A DNA stretch of 16,083 bases from an uncultured Moraxella sp. (GCA_943908405.1 CALTTE010000041.1:1-16083); one strand, 5' to 3'; numbered from the stretch's first letter, positions 6,823 through 14,987 are shown. The notes: generated by a model from the letters alone, not told the origin. Numbers and translations are program-made.

Positions 6823-7917
6823 TTAGCGATAACGACGCTCAAACGCCTGCATAAATTCGGTGAGTGCCACAACCCCTGCCAATGGCATTGCGTTATATAA
6901 GCTGGCACGCACTCCCCCAACCGAACGGTGTCCTTTTAGGTTTAACAAACCATTTTCCTCTGCCTGCTGTAAAAACAATGACGTTAAAGCACTGTTATCA
7001 CTGTTATCATCGTTACCATCACCCAACAAAAAAGGCACATTCATCAAAGAACGGCAAGCCTTATCCACGTTATTATAATAAAGCTCGGAATTGTCAATCA
7101 CTTGATACAATAAATTTGCTTTGGCCTGGTTTTGTTTTTCTATCGCCGCAAGCCCACCTTGCCCCAATAACCATTCAAATACCAGTCCTGCCAAATACCA
7201 AGAAAATGTCGGTGGCGTATTGAGCATTGAATTGTTTTTTGCTTGCAAGGTATAATCAAGCACACTGGGGCAATGCTGGTGAGCTGTGCCAAGTAAAGAT
7301 TGATGCACAATTACCACCGTCAGTCCAGCAGGTCCAATGTTTTTTTGAGCCCCTGCATAAATCATCGCAAAACGATTCACATCAATGGGGCGAGACAAAA
7401 TATCAGAGGACATATCCGCCACCAACGGCACATCAATATTGGGGGGCGCATCAAATTGAACGCCGTGAATGGTCTCATTGTTGCAATAATGCAAATAATC
7501 GGCATCGGCATTGATTCGCCAATCGGTAACCTTGGGCAAACTTTTGCCATCACCTTGTGCCGCCAAAGACACCCTCCCAAAAGAATGGTAGGCACAAGCA
7601 GTCTGATACGCCTTTTTGGACCACGCTCCTGTTACCACATAATCGCCAGCGGTTTTTAATAAATTAAGTGGCACGCCAGCAAATTGAGCCGTTGCTCCGC
7701 CTTGCAAAAAAAGCACTGCATATTCATCACTAACTCCCAACAGCTGACGCAAAGCCTGCTCGGCACGCTCAGCAATGGCAACAAATTCACGGCTACGATG
7801 GCTCATCTCCATCACCGATACGCCCAAACCTTGAAAATCAAGCAACTCATTTTGGGCTTGTTCTAGTACCGCTTTGGGCATTGTTGCTGGTCCTGCACAA
7901 AAATTATAAACAGACAT
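6823..7917 (-). CDS. serC: Phosphoserine aminotransferase SerC
   Basis: A pyridoxal-phosphate enzyme that converts 3-phosphohydroxypyruvate and glutamate to phosphoserine (serine synthesis) and also acts in pyridoxine biosynthesis. The 364-residue protein begins MSVYNFCAGPATMPK, as the family does. It has FLQGGATAQF for the cofactor phosphate, the PLP-binding Lys192 in AGAQKNIGPAGL, and the late HRSVGGVRASLYNAM motif with substrate-binding Arg and His. Length matches E. coli (362). I start at ATG 7917, which follows AGGAGAGG, rather than the GTG at 7920. It is 157 nt downstream of the holD-like gene on the same strand, so it may have its own promoter; TTGCTT-N18-TTTAAT is a weak candidate in that gap. 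It converges with the C39 peptidase gene 44 nt away. Confidence 0.96.
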   Translation of the reverse strand: MSVYNFCAGPATMPKAVLEQAQNELLDFQGLGVSVMEMSHRSREFVAIAERAEQALRQLLGVSDEYAVLFLQGGATAQFAGVPLNLLKTAGDYVVTGAWSKKAYQTACAYHSFGRVSLAAQGDGKSLPKVTDWRINADADYLHYCNNETIHGVQFDAPPNIDVPLVADMSSDILSRPIDVNRFAMIYAGAQKNIGPAGLTVVIVHQSLLGTAHQHCPSVLDYTLQAKNNSMLNTPPTFSWYLAGLVFEWLLGQGGLAAIEKQNQAKANLLYQVIDNSELYYNNVDKACRSLMNVPFLLGDGNDDNSDNSALTSLFLQQAEENGLLNLKGHRSVGGVRASLYNAMPLAGVVALTEFMQAFERRYR

Positions 7918-8074
7918 CACCTCTCCTAATCATCGCATTTTCCAATCATCGCATTAAAGTAGCGGGATTGATTTTAATAAGTACAGCCCACTTTAAACCG
8001 CTGGATTAAACCATTAAATGGATTAAATAAGCAATAGATTACATTTATTTTTAATAACCAAATCACATCATCAT

Positions 8075-8944
8075 TTAACCATCATCGTTTAAATCGCCTT
8101 TTTGATAACGACTTAACCATTGCCAAAAAACTTTTTTGGCGTGATGATTATTTAAAATTTGCTCGTGAATTAGCCCTTGTATTTGATGACTTGACAACCC
8201 CCCCAAATCAATCGTTGGGCTAAGTGGTGTCAATAAAACAAGCTCAATGGGTTCGTCTTGGCACAGTTTATATAAAAGCAGTTGACAAATTAAGCTACGT
8301 GTATCGGTAAATTGCCCATCATCGCCCACCTTCGCTGGACTGATGAGCTGTGTTTGGGTTTGATTGTCTTGCTTGGCAAGATAAGCCACCAACTTATCAT
8401 AAGTGGTTTTGCTCAAATCGTCCGCCAAATAATAACCATCAGCCAGTAACAATAAGTTTTTGTGGCGAATGGCATACAATTTAATCTGTCCTGTAATTTG
8501 TATGCCCCTTAATGATTTGGCAATTTTTAATCTAATGGAATTTGGTTGATAAGGCACTAATGGCTTGGCGGTATCGCTAGGCGACCGATTGATTGCGGTG
8601 GGCGATGACTGAGGCAAAGAGGATTGGGGCAAACTGGTTGTTTGTTTTGCTGTTGTAGGTGATAAGCCATTAAACTCTTTGCTTTGAAAATCCTTACTTT
8701 CAAAACCCTTGTTATCAAAATCCGCCTCTTGAAAATCAGCGTCTTGATTAGGTACAGCGTCCACAAGTTTGGGCAAATTACCAACTAAGGGCGTACTGTT
8801 TTTGGCAGGCACACCAAAACGACAATCCCACGTCGTTTTTGTGCTGGTACTTTTTTTACTTACCCAGCCACCAACGCCCAATTGCGACAAAATATGGCGA
8901 CGAATGGCAACAATATCAAGCGGTGTCGGTTTTGGGTTGGTCAT
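8075..8944 (-). CDS. holD: HolD-like protein (DNA polymerase III psi subunit) with repeat-rich insert
   Basis: HolD (psi) links the clamp loader DnaX to chi and so to single-strand binding protein. The N-terminus IRRHILSQLGVGGW resembles the E. coli psi segment RRDWQLQQLGITQW. The core (about 150-205, LYAIRHKNLLLLADG and then DKLVAYLAKQ) and the C-terminal AKKVFWQWLSRY match the order and character of psi. At 289 residues it is about twice the usual length. The excess is a polar linker at about 45-135 with five pentads (69-93; ADFQE, ADFDN, KGFES, KDFQS, KEFNG) and a doubled LPQSS. The start codon overlaps the stop of the M48-like gene (ATGA), so translation is coupled. The psi call rests on short motifs seen by eye and could be wrong. 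Confidence 0.6.
   Translation of the reverse strand: MTNPKPTPLDIVAIRRHILSQLGVGGWVSKKSTSTKTTWDCRFGVPAKNSTPLVGNLPKLVDAVPNQDADFQEADFDNKGFESKDFQSKEFNGLSPTTAKQTTSLPQSSLPQSSPTAINRSPSDTAKPLVPYQPNSIRLKIAKSLRGIQITGQIKLYAIRHKNLLLLADGYYLADDLSKTTYDKLVAYLAKQDNQTQTQLISPAKVGDDGQFTDTRSLICQLLLYKLCQDEPIELVLLTPLSPTIDLGGLSSHQIQGLIHEQILNNHHAKKVFWQWLSRYQKGDLNDDG
8666..8740 (-). repeat. Imperfect 15-bp tandem repeats inside holD-like gene
   Basis: Five 15-bp units encode the pentads ADFQE, ADFDN, KGFES, KDFQS and KEFNG. On the plus strand the units share TTGAAAATC or TTCAAAACC at the same phase. They look superficially like pentapeptide repeats but are too few to fold as a beta-helix, so a slippage-born linker is more likely. 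Confidence 0.7.
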
Positions 8945-11556
8945 AATTTGGATTGGTCATAAAAGGCTTGTAATAACTCACAAAATTGGTGCTCAAACAA
9001 ACAAAATTTGCCATCATAAACCAAGGCGGTTTCTATCGTGGCAAGCCAATTAAAAAGCCACTGATCAAAATTGTTGGTAGAAAATGACGAATGATTGCTT
9101 GGCGTTTTTGCTTTATTGGTTTTTGTTGTTTTGCTTGTTGATGTTTTGCTGGTTGTCTGATTTTTCCAATAATCTTTTACAATCAACAAACACACCGCCC
9201 AATCACTAACCGTCAAATGCTGGCTTTGATTGAGCCAATACCAGCCATCATCATCGCTAAGCGTTGGTAAAGACACAAGCAAGCATAAACGATTAAAAGC
9301 ACCAAGCAAAGCAGATTTTTTAGCCAATAACAGACTATTATCTTGCACTGCCACCAAAAAGGCAAGTAAAATCACCATTATTGCTATAATTTGAGATGGT
9401 TGTTTTAGCGTGGCTTGGGCTTGCTTAGATGTTTGATTATACCAATATTTTAGCACCCCATCAAACAACACCGCTTGCCACGCCTGCATAGGCGGCCGTC
9501 CAAATGCCGATAAATTATCCAGCACACTTGCCAAAACCACCGCTTGCCATAATTTGGGTAACTGATTTTGAATTAAATCCATATTAAAAATCAGGTCAGA
9601 TTTTGGGGCAATGATGGTTTGACTGACCAATTCAATCAGCCCTGCTTGATAACGATACAATAGCTGTCGCTGTTTATCATTGATAGCAATATTGCGATTA
9701 TTGATATGAAAATTTAACGCCCTTAGGCTTGCCATCATTATTGGACTGTCATTATGGCGGGGCAGACGAGCAACCGCTTGGATTAGCTTATCATCAAGAT
9801 GATGGGGCAAAATGGTAATGGTTATCCCACCAAAACTGTGATACAAATCATAAAGAGGCTTGTCGCTTTTGTCTTTGATTTTATCTTTGGGTTTGTCATT
9901 ATGGTCATCACCATCGGCTTGCTTACGGTTATTGCTCTGACCGTTATTGGTCTGACTATCAAACCTATCGTTATTAGAACGATTGATGCTGGGCTGATGA
10001 ACGCCATTTTGGCACAATAAAATTACCTCAATCAATGCCAAACTGCCAACCAATTTGCGTTTTTGTTGCTCAATAATCCACGGCAAGGCATTGGGTTTAT
10101 TATCAGCAGATAAGTGATTTTGATGATGAACGCCATCACTTGGCAACAATCCAGCCTGATCCAATCCAGCCTGATCCATTGCAGACACCGACATCGCTAC
10201 TTTGGGTTGGTCATCATTAGGCTTGGTAGTAAACGGCAATGCTTGCGACTCCCAATCAAACCACGCTTGATCTATCACCAACCTGCCCGCCACAACAGTA
10301 TCAGCAAATGCCTCAAATTGCATCAGCTCGTCATCAAGGGGTGTAATGGGGTCGTGATGTTCGCTCGCCTTTTTGGCATTGTCCAACTGCTGTCTATCCA
10401 AATGTGCCACCACATGTAGCCCAAATTGGTAATAACTGTGGCGAGCCAGCACGGTTAAACGTTCAGCGATTTTTGGGTGGCTGGCAAACAGCTCATTATC
10501 ATTGGGGCTGGCAAAAAAACAATGCCCCCAATGGGTTGGTGTTGTTATTTGTGATGATTGTTGCTCCAGTGTCTTTAAAATCGCCACGATACCGCCACTA
10601 CGAGTTAACTGCATACTCGTTGCATCTGCCAAAAATTCTCGTTCACGGTTAAAGCGGTAAATAATCCAATCGTGGGTCGCCATACCAATCATACCAAGTA
10701 ATCGCAATACAATAAGCAGTACAACAACCAACAACAACGCCATAAAGACCGAACTTTCTGCTTGCAAATTAGGTTCTCTTTTGGTTTGATAGCGTAGCCA
10801 ATCATTGGGTTTTTGGGGCATAGATTTACCCAAGCGGTGATGGTCGCCATTGGGGTTATGATAGTCATTGGCGTGAAATCGCCCAAAAATCAACCGCTCC
10901 AGCCATTCGGCACACTCATAAACCCAAGAAAGCCCTGCCATCATTACCGCAATTTGTAGATTAAGCTTGGTGTCGTTGTGCAAAATTTTGGCAAACCCAT
11001 AGCCAACCAGTCCATACAACGCCTCATTATCTAGCTCATCAATCGCCCCTTGGGTGATAATCATCACCCGATCGCCATCATCAAAGCCTGCCACGCAAAG
11101 GTTAATTGTCCGCTCGCTTGGCATTACATACAGCTTGGGCAAAGGCACGCCTGCTGCAAGGCTTAGCTGGCTTGCAAATTCATAAAACCTAGCATAACCA
11201 CTGGGAAAATCATTGGGCGTGGCGGCACGGATAAAGGTAGGATAATATTCAGCGGTGGGGTGTTGCCCTGCAATCAACAGTCGCACAGCCGATAAATGCT
11301 TGGCAAGCCCAACACCACCGCCTTGCACCCGATACCGCCCAATCATCAATCCAAACACAACATACAACAACAAAACCGCAAGAGATACAAACCAATAGGA
11401 CCAATTCGCACTGCCTGTTATTATATAACTTAAGCCCAAGCACAGCACCAAAAGCCCAATACAATGAGCCAACACGGCAAGCACAAATAAGCGATAAAAT
11501 AACAAACTTAATTGCTTGTGATGTCTTTGGGCGTCAAAAAAGCTTTTGCTTGCCAT
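8941..11556 (-). CDS. M48-family membrane protein with lost zinc-binding motif (pseudopeptidase)
   Basis: This 871-residue protein has two membrane segments near the N-terminus (about 17-40 and 53-73), an M48 domain, a third segment (268-293), and a long C-terminal extension with another hydrophobic stretch (723-738). The M48 framework is clear: LAAGVPLPKLYVM, then ITQGAIDELDNEAL, then REREFLADA with Glu307 and ASHPKIAERL. The catalytic helix, normally AHEFSHILNGD, reads GYGFAKILHND, so His, Glu and His are replaced by Tyr186, Gly187 and Lys190. It should neither bind zinc in the usual way nor cut peptides. It lies downstream of lemA, the usual partner of such M48 proteins. No Shine-Dalgarno is seen before ATG 11556. 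Low-complexity Ser/Thr/Lys DNA occurs near residues 799-818. Confidence 0.85.
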   Translation of the reverse strand: MASKSFFDAQRHHKQLSLLFYRLFVLAVLAHCIGLLVLCLGLSYIITGSANWSYWFVSLAVLLLYVVFGLMIGRYRVQGGGVGLAKHLSAVRLLIAGQHPTAEYYPTFIRAATPNDFPSGYARFYEFASQLSLAAGVPLPKLYVMPSERTINLCVAGFDDGDRVMIITQGAIDELDNEALYGLVGYGFAKILHNDTKLNLQIAVMMAGLSWVYECAEWLERLIFGRFHANDYHNPNGDHHRLGKSMPQKPNDWLRYQTKREPNLQAESSVFMALLLVVVLLIVLRLLGMIGMATHDWIIYRFNREREFLADATSMQLTRSGGIVAILKTLEQQSSQITTPTHWGHCFFASPNDNELFASHPKIAERLTVLARHSYYQFGLHVVAHLDRQQLDNAKKASEHHDPITPLDDELMQFEAFADTVVAGRLVIDQAWFDWESQALPFTTKPNDDQPKVAMSVSAMDQAGLDQAGLLPSDGVHHQNHLSADNKPNALPWIIEQQKRKLVGSLALIEVILLCQNGVHQPSINRSNNDRFDSQTNNGQSNNRKQADGDDHNDKPKDKIKDKSDKPLYDLYHSFGGITITILPHHLDDKLIQAVARLPRHNDSPIMMASLRALNFHINNRNIAINDKQRQLLYRYQAGLIELVSQTIIAPKSDLIFNMDLIQNQLPKLWQAVVLASVLDNLSAFGRPPMQAWQAVLFDGVLKYWYNQTSKQAQATLKQPSQIIAIMVILLAFLVAVQDNSLLLAKKSALLGAFNRLCLLVSLPTLSDDDGWYWLNQSQHLTVSDWAVCLLIVKDYWKNQTTSKTSTSKTTKTNKAKTPSNHSSFSTNNFDQWLFNWLATIETALVYDGKFCLFEHQFCELLQAFYDQSKL
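10148..10177 (-). repeat. Perfect 15-bp tandem duplication in the M48-like gene
   Basis: The 15-bp unit AATCCAGCCTGATCC (plus strand) occurs at 10148-10162 and again at 10163-10177, doubling the pentad DQAGL near residues 460-470. Perfect identity means the duplication is recent. Confidence 0.9.
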
Positions 11557-11745
11557 TATTTATTAGCCATTTTGGTTTTGTAGCGTTGCAGATTAGTGTT
11601 TGGGATTGTTGCCTTTTGGATAACACAACACCGTTTTTAGGTCGTTTTATTGTCTGTTTTGTGATGAGTTAGGGTTTTGATGACCAACCTTATCATTTGC
11701 GATGTGATAGCGATGACATCAATGCCCCGTTAACTAACTACTGCA

Positions 11746-12333
11746 TTAATCAAATGTAACTTTAGGGGCAACCGCAATCGCCGATTGGTCTTGAAATTGT
11801 AGCGGTGTTAAAGGCTCAAAACGAAAAAATCCACTAATTAGCGTATTGGGGAACATCTCTCGTTCATTGTTATAAAACATCACGCTGTCATTATAATGCT
11901 GGCGAGCAAAACCAATGCGATTTTCGGTATTGGTTAGCTCATCCATTACCTGTGTCATCAATTTATCCGCCTTAAGTTCTGGGTAATTTTCCATCACCGC
12001 ATAAAATTGCCCCAATGCCTTAGACAGTGTCTGCTCTGCTTGTGCCAGTGCTTGTAGCGTCTGGGTGTCGTCTATGCTGTGGGGCTGTTGATTAACCGAC
12101 TTAGCGTGATTGCGAGCGTCAATCACCGCAACCAACGTGGCGTTCTCATGTGCCATATAGTGTTTGGCGGTTTCTATCAGATTGGGGATTAAATCATAGC
12201 GGCGTTTTAATTGTACATCAATTTGGGCAAATCCATTGGCGACTTGGTTTTTTAGTCGCACCAACTGATTATAAATTTTCACAAAAAACACCGCTATCGC
12301 CACCAATAGCACCAACGTGATGATTATAGCCAT
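11746..12333 (-). CDS. lemA: LemA family protein
   Basis: LemA proteins are small, membrane-anchored helical proteins of uncertain role, very often encoded next to M48 peptidases. This one has an N-terminal membrane anchor (about 3-20 from the ATG), then the family signature NQVANGFAQIDVQLKRRYDL followed by IPNLIETAK, and the late ENRIGFARQHYNDSV and FYNNEREMFPNTL segments. Length is 195 residues, normal for the family. I choose ATG 12333, preceded by AAGGAG with five bases between, over the GTG at 12339. The M48-like gene follows after 189 nt without another gene between. Since that M48 partner has lost its zinc ligands, the pair may act as a scaffold or sensor and not a protease complex; this is inference. 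Confidence 0.95.
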   Translation of the reverse strand: MAIIITLVLLVAIAVFFVKIYNQLVRLKNQVANGFAQIDVQLKRRYDLIPNLIETAKHYMAHENATLVAVIDARNHAKSVNQQPHSIDDTQTLQALAQAEQTLSKALGQFYAVMENYPELKADKLMTQVMDELTNTENRIGFARQHYNDSVMFYNNEREMFPNTLISGFFRFEPLTPLQFQDQSAIAVAPKVTFD

Positions 12334-12382
12334 TAGCACTCCTTAATCTGTTTTTTGGTATTTGTAGTCTTTATCATATTTG

Positions 12383-12409
12383 ATTATAAGCTGTGAGTGT
12401 ATATTGCAA
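12383..12409 (-). promoter_or_regulatory. Candidate lemA promoter
   Basis: On the minus strand TTGCAA (12409-12404) and a perfect TATAAT (12388-12383) are separated by 15 bp, shorter than the ideal 17. They lie about 50 nt before lemA and would drive lemA and the M48-like gene. Confidence 0.4.
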
Positions 12410-12461
12410 TTATTACTGTTTGAATATCGCCAGTTTTTTGCTTCTGTCAATTTTATACCAA

Positions 12462-13277
12462 TCAAGAACAAGGCTGTCCCCATTTGCGGTAACCTTGAGT
12501 ATCCAAATGAATCGCCCCTGTGCCATAAAGCCCCAAACCAAAGCGATAAGCACGCCCATTGTTTTGCCAAAATTGACACAAATCTTGCTTAACCGCCTTG
12601 TGGTCTGGCACCCAAATATCAATCGCTGCATTACTCAAATGCTTGCTTGCCTTAGCCCCACCAGCACAATCATTCAGCTTGGGGTCGCGATAGACCGAAC
12701 GAATTTTACTGCCTTTGGGCAAAACGCCTTCATCAATCAAATAATGATATAACGTTAAAGTTGGCACAATATTTGCCCACAGCGATGGTGGTGGCACTTG
12801 ATAAGGCTCAAAACCACACTGCTGCCAGCTTCTGGCGGTGGTTAAAAGCTCGTGCATTGGTGGTACGTCATCTAAATGCTCACTTAAATATTGCTGATAA
12901 GCGTTAATCGCCACACGCTCATTGGGATGATTTGCCACCCACGCGTCATAATGTGCTTTGGTACCAACATTTGCCAACGCATTGGGGCTTATCAAGCCTG
13001 CCCCAAGCCAAAACACCAAGCCCATAACCTTTGTACGCCAAGGCAATCTGTTTGCCAAAAAACGCCCATTGGCAAGAAAAAGTTTGCTTGGCTTTACTAA
13101 TGACCAATTAAACGCCCTATTATGGATATTTAAATTAAATGTCGCAATGGGTGTAGTAATGGGTTGTGTGGTTGTCTTTTTGGTCATTATTGTTTTGGTT
13201 GTCTTGGTTTTAATCATTTTAGCTACAGCTATTTTAGTTTTAGTCATTTTAATTTCAGTCATTTTAGTTACAGTCAT
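12462..13277 (-). CDS. M15-type peptidase (D,D-/L,D-carboxypeptidase-like), exported, unusual N-terminus
   Basis: The C-terminal third has the M15 metallopeptidase pattern: SVYRDPKLN, zinc ligands His213 and Asp220 in SKHLSNAAIDIW, and His257 in GAIHLDT. Such enzymes cut peptidoglycan cross-links or stem peptides; the substrate here is not known. A hydrophobic export segment (MGLVFWLGAGLISPNALA, 85-102) is preceded by 84 extra residues. The first 40 are a Lys/Thr/Met-rich run built from 15-bp repeats. ATG 13277 has AAGGA at proper spacing, so the long start is supported, although an internal start near residue 85 would leave a normal signal peptide. Total length is 271 residues. It lies upstream of lemA on the same strand, about 130 nt away, with a likely separate lemA promoter. 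Confidence 0.8.
   Translation of the reverse strand: MTVTKMTEIKMTKTKIAVAKMIKTKTTKTIMTKKTTTQPITTPIATFNLNIHNRAFNWSLVKPSKLFLANGRFLANRLPWRTKVMGLVFWLGAGLISPNALANVGTKAHYDAWVANHPNERVAINAYQQYLSEHLDDVPPMHELLTTARSWQQCGFEPYQVPPPSLWANIVPTLTLYHYLIDEGVLPKGSKIRSVYRDPKLNDCAGGAKASKHLSNAAIDIWVPDHKAVKQDLCQFWQNNGRAYRFGLGLYGTGAIHLDTQGYRKWGQPCS
13212..13277 (-). repeat. 15-bp tandem repeats at the start of the M15 peptidase gene
   Basis: Four 15-bp units (13212-13226, 13227-13241, 13242-13256, 13257-13271) plus a partial fifth share the plus-strand pattern AGTCATTTTAGTTAC. They encode variants of VTKMT (VTKMT, EIKMT, KTKIA, VAKMI). The frame is kept, since 15 is a multiple of three. Confidence 0.85.
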
Positions 13278-13394
13278 CTTTTTTCCTTATTAAAACAAAT
13301 TAAATTTAACAAATTAAACCCAAAGCATTAACCCCAACGCAACACTCAAATAAATCAATCAAAACCAATAAATAAAATCAGTCATTTAATCGGC

Positions 13395-13422
13395 TTGTGC
13401 GATGGGTTGTCTTTGTTATAAT
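13395..13422 (+). promoter_or_regulatory. Second candidate plus-strand promoter far upstream of rodA
   Basis: TTGTGC (13395-13400), 16 bp, TATAAT (13417-13422). It points toward rodA, about 235 nt away, with no gene between. It may give a longer rodA transcript or be a chance match. The rest of 13278-13656 holds AT-rich DNA, the repeats at 13470-13534 and the stronger promoter at 13590; I see no gene in it. Confidence 0.35.
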
Positions 13423-13469
13423 TTCAATTGTTATACCGCCAATGCTTAATCATCCAATGCTTAACCATT

Positions 13470-13534
13470 AAAGTGCTTAGCTATTTGTAAAGTGCTTAGC
13501 TATTTGAAATATTGGCTATTAAAGTGCTTAACCA
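13470..13534 (+). repeat. Direct repeats upstream of rodA
   Basis: AAAGTGCTTAGCTATTTG occurs perfectly at 13470-13487 and 13489-13506 (19-bp period). A third, shorter copy, AAAGTGCTTAACCA, is at 13521-13534, and related AATGCTTAA/CCATT pieces lie at 13441-13469. They precede the rodA promoter by about 55 bp, where an activator could bind, but slippage is enough to explain them. Confidence 0.8.
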
Positions 13535-13589
13535 TAACAGTAAGCCCAAACCATTGCCACCGCAACCAAAACAAAAAGCAAAGCAAAAT

Positions 13590-13618
13590 TTGTACCCAAA
13601 GTCATTATACACTATAAT
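13590..13618 (+). promoter_or_regulatory. rodA promoter
   Basis: TTGTAC (13590-13595), an ideal 17-bp spacer and a perfect TATAAT (13613-13618). Transcription should begin near 13625, giving a leader of about 32 nt before the rodA ATG. No strong Shine-Dalgarno is seen in that leader. Confidence 0.75.
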
Positions 13619-13656
13619 AGCCACCACAGCACGCCAATTACATAAATCCTTTATCT

Positions 13657-14808
13657 ATGCCAAATCCACGCTATCGTTATCGTTTTTCTCGCCAAAGCCA
13701 TCATTTGGGGCGAGATGTTGTGCCGCCCATTTGGCAACGCTTGCATATTGACCCTTGGCTGCTATTGCTACTTATTAGCATTTGCTTTATTGGGCTTGCC
13801 ATATTATACAGTGCCTCCACCCAAGATACAGCGATGGTATTTCGCCAAATTCGCAGTTATGTTTTGGCATTTGTGGTAATGCTAACAATGGCACAAATCC
13901 CGCCCAATATTTATCGCACCTTAACCCCGATTTTTTATGTGCTTGGGCTGATTTTGCTTGTTTTGGTTGAGCTGATCGGCGAAGTAAGAATGGGGGCACA
14001 GCGGTGGCTACGTATACCAGGCTTTGGTAGCGTTCAACCGTCTGAATTTATGCGACTTGGAATGCCGATGATGTGTGCTTGGTATTTGTCCAGACGTGAA
14101 TCCCCCCCCAAACTCACAACCATATTAACTACCCTTACCATCATCATTGTTCCTGTTTTACTCATCGCCAAAGAACCCGACCTTGGTACATCATTATTGG
14201 TTGCTGCTAGTGGCTTATTTGTGTTGTTTTTGGCAGGGTTACCGTGGTGGCTAATTGGTACTGCCATTGCTTTGTTGATTCCTTTTGCGTGGGTGGCGTG
14301 GCAGTATTTATTACACGATTATCAACGTACTCGGGTAATGACTTTATTAAACCCTGAAGCCGATGCCTTGGGGGCAGGCTGGAATATTATGCAATCAAAA
14401 ACCGCCATTGGCTCTGGGGGGCTGATGGGCAAAGGTTATTTACAAGGCACGCAATCGCAATTACATTTTTTGCCAGAAGGTCATACCGATTTTATCATTG
14501 CAGCATTTTCTGAAGAATTTGGCTTGGCAGGGGTGTTATTGCTTTTGAGTTTTTATTGTTGCTTGCTTGGGCGGGCGTTTTATATCGCCTTGGTTAATCC
14601 TGATACATATGCCAAACTGCTGGCAGGGTCTTTGGCAATGTCATTTTTTGTGTATATTTTTGTGAATATGGGTATGGTTGGCGGTATTTTGCCTGTCGTT
14701 GGCGTGCCGTTGCCCTTTATTAGCTATGGCGGTACTGCCATTATTACCCTGATGGCAAGCTTTGGCTTATTAACCTGTATCCATACCCATAAAGCCAAAA
14801 TACAATAA
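13657..14808 (+). CDS. rodA: Rod shape-determining protein RodA (SEDS peptidoglycan glycosyltransferase)
   Basis: RodA polymerises lipid II into glycan strands together with a class B penicillin-binding protein in the elongasome, in the inner membrane. This 383-residue protein has about ten hydrophobic segments. It shows the SEDS signatures GAQRWLRIPGFGSVQPSEF (about 113-131), KEPDLGTSL (172-180), RVMTLLNPEAD followed by GAGWNIMQSKTAIGSGG, the catalytic Asp278 in LPEGHTDFI, and the C-terminal LPVVGVPLPFISYGGTAI. Length and order are typical; the KGYLQGTQSQLHFLPE wording favours RodA over FtsW. No pbp2/mrdA or mreBCD gene adjoins it in this window. It has its own strong promoter at 13590 and is followed after 231 nt by rlpA, which likely has a separate promoter. 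Confidence 0.96.
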   Translation: MPNPRYRYRFSRQSHHLGRDVVPPIWQRLHIDPWLLLLLISICFIGLAILYSASTQDTAMVFRQIRSYVLAFVVMLTMAQIPPNIYRTLTPIFYVLGLILLVLVELIGEVRMGAQRWLRIPGFGSVQPSEFMRLGMPMMCAWYLSRRESPPKLTTILTTLTIIIVPVLLIAKEPDLGTSLLVAASGLFVLFLAGLPWWLIGTAIALLIPFAWVAWQYLLHDYQRTRVMTLLNPEADALGAGWNIMQSKTAIGSGGLMGKGYLQGTQSQLHFLPEGHTDFIIAAFSEEFGLAGVLLLLSFYCCLLGRAFYIALVNPDTYAKLLAGSLAMSFFVYIFVNMGMVGGILPVVGVPLPFISYGGTAIITLMASFGLLTCIHTHKAKIQ

Positions 14809-14956
14809 AACCCAACAAATTATTAACCTTACGAAATATTATTGATTAGCATCACAAAACAAAGACCACCCTTACCTTAATAATCTTGTCTTAATCGCAT
14901 TTGGTGGATTGATAACATCAAACAGTTGATACATTGATTTTGGTGTATTGACAATG

Positions 14957-14980
14957 TTTGTTACACGATTTGTTACACGA
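14957..14980 (+). repeat. 12-bp perfect tandem repeat between rodA and rlpA
   Basis: TTTGTTACACGA occurs at 14957-14968 and 14969-14980. It lies directly upstream of the candidate rlpA promoter and could be a paired protein-binding site or simple slippage. Confidence 0.8.
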
Positions 14981-14987
14981 TTAGCAC

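Noticed and set aside
6864..7866. Several plus-strand open frames across serC
   Set aside because: They are antisense shadows of a clear serC gene, with no ribosome binding sites and unprotein-like compositions.
8666..8740. Pentapeptide-repeat domain in the holD-like protein
   Set aside because: Only five units, rich in Lys/Asp/Phe and without the usual Leu or Phe core over many coils; a linker from slippage is simpler.
13212..13277. CRISPR-like array
   Set aside because: Units are 15 bp, directly abutting and within a coding frame, with no spacers.
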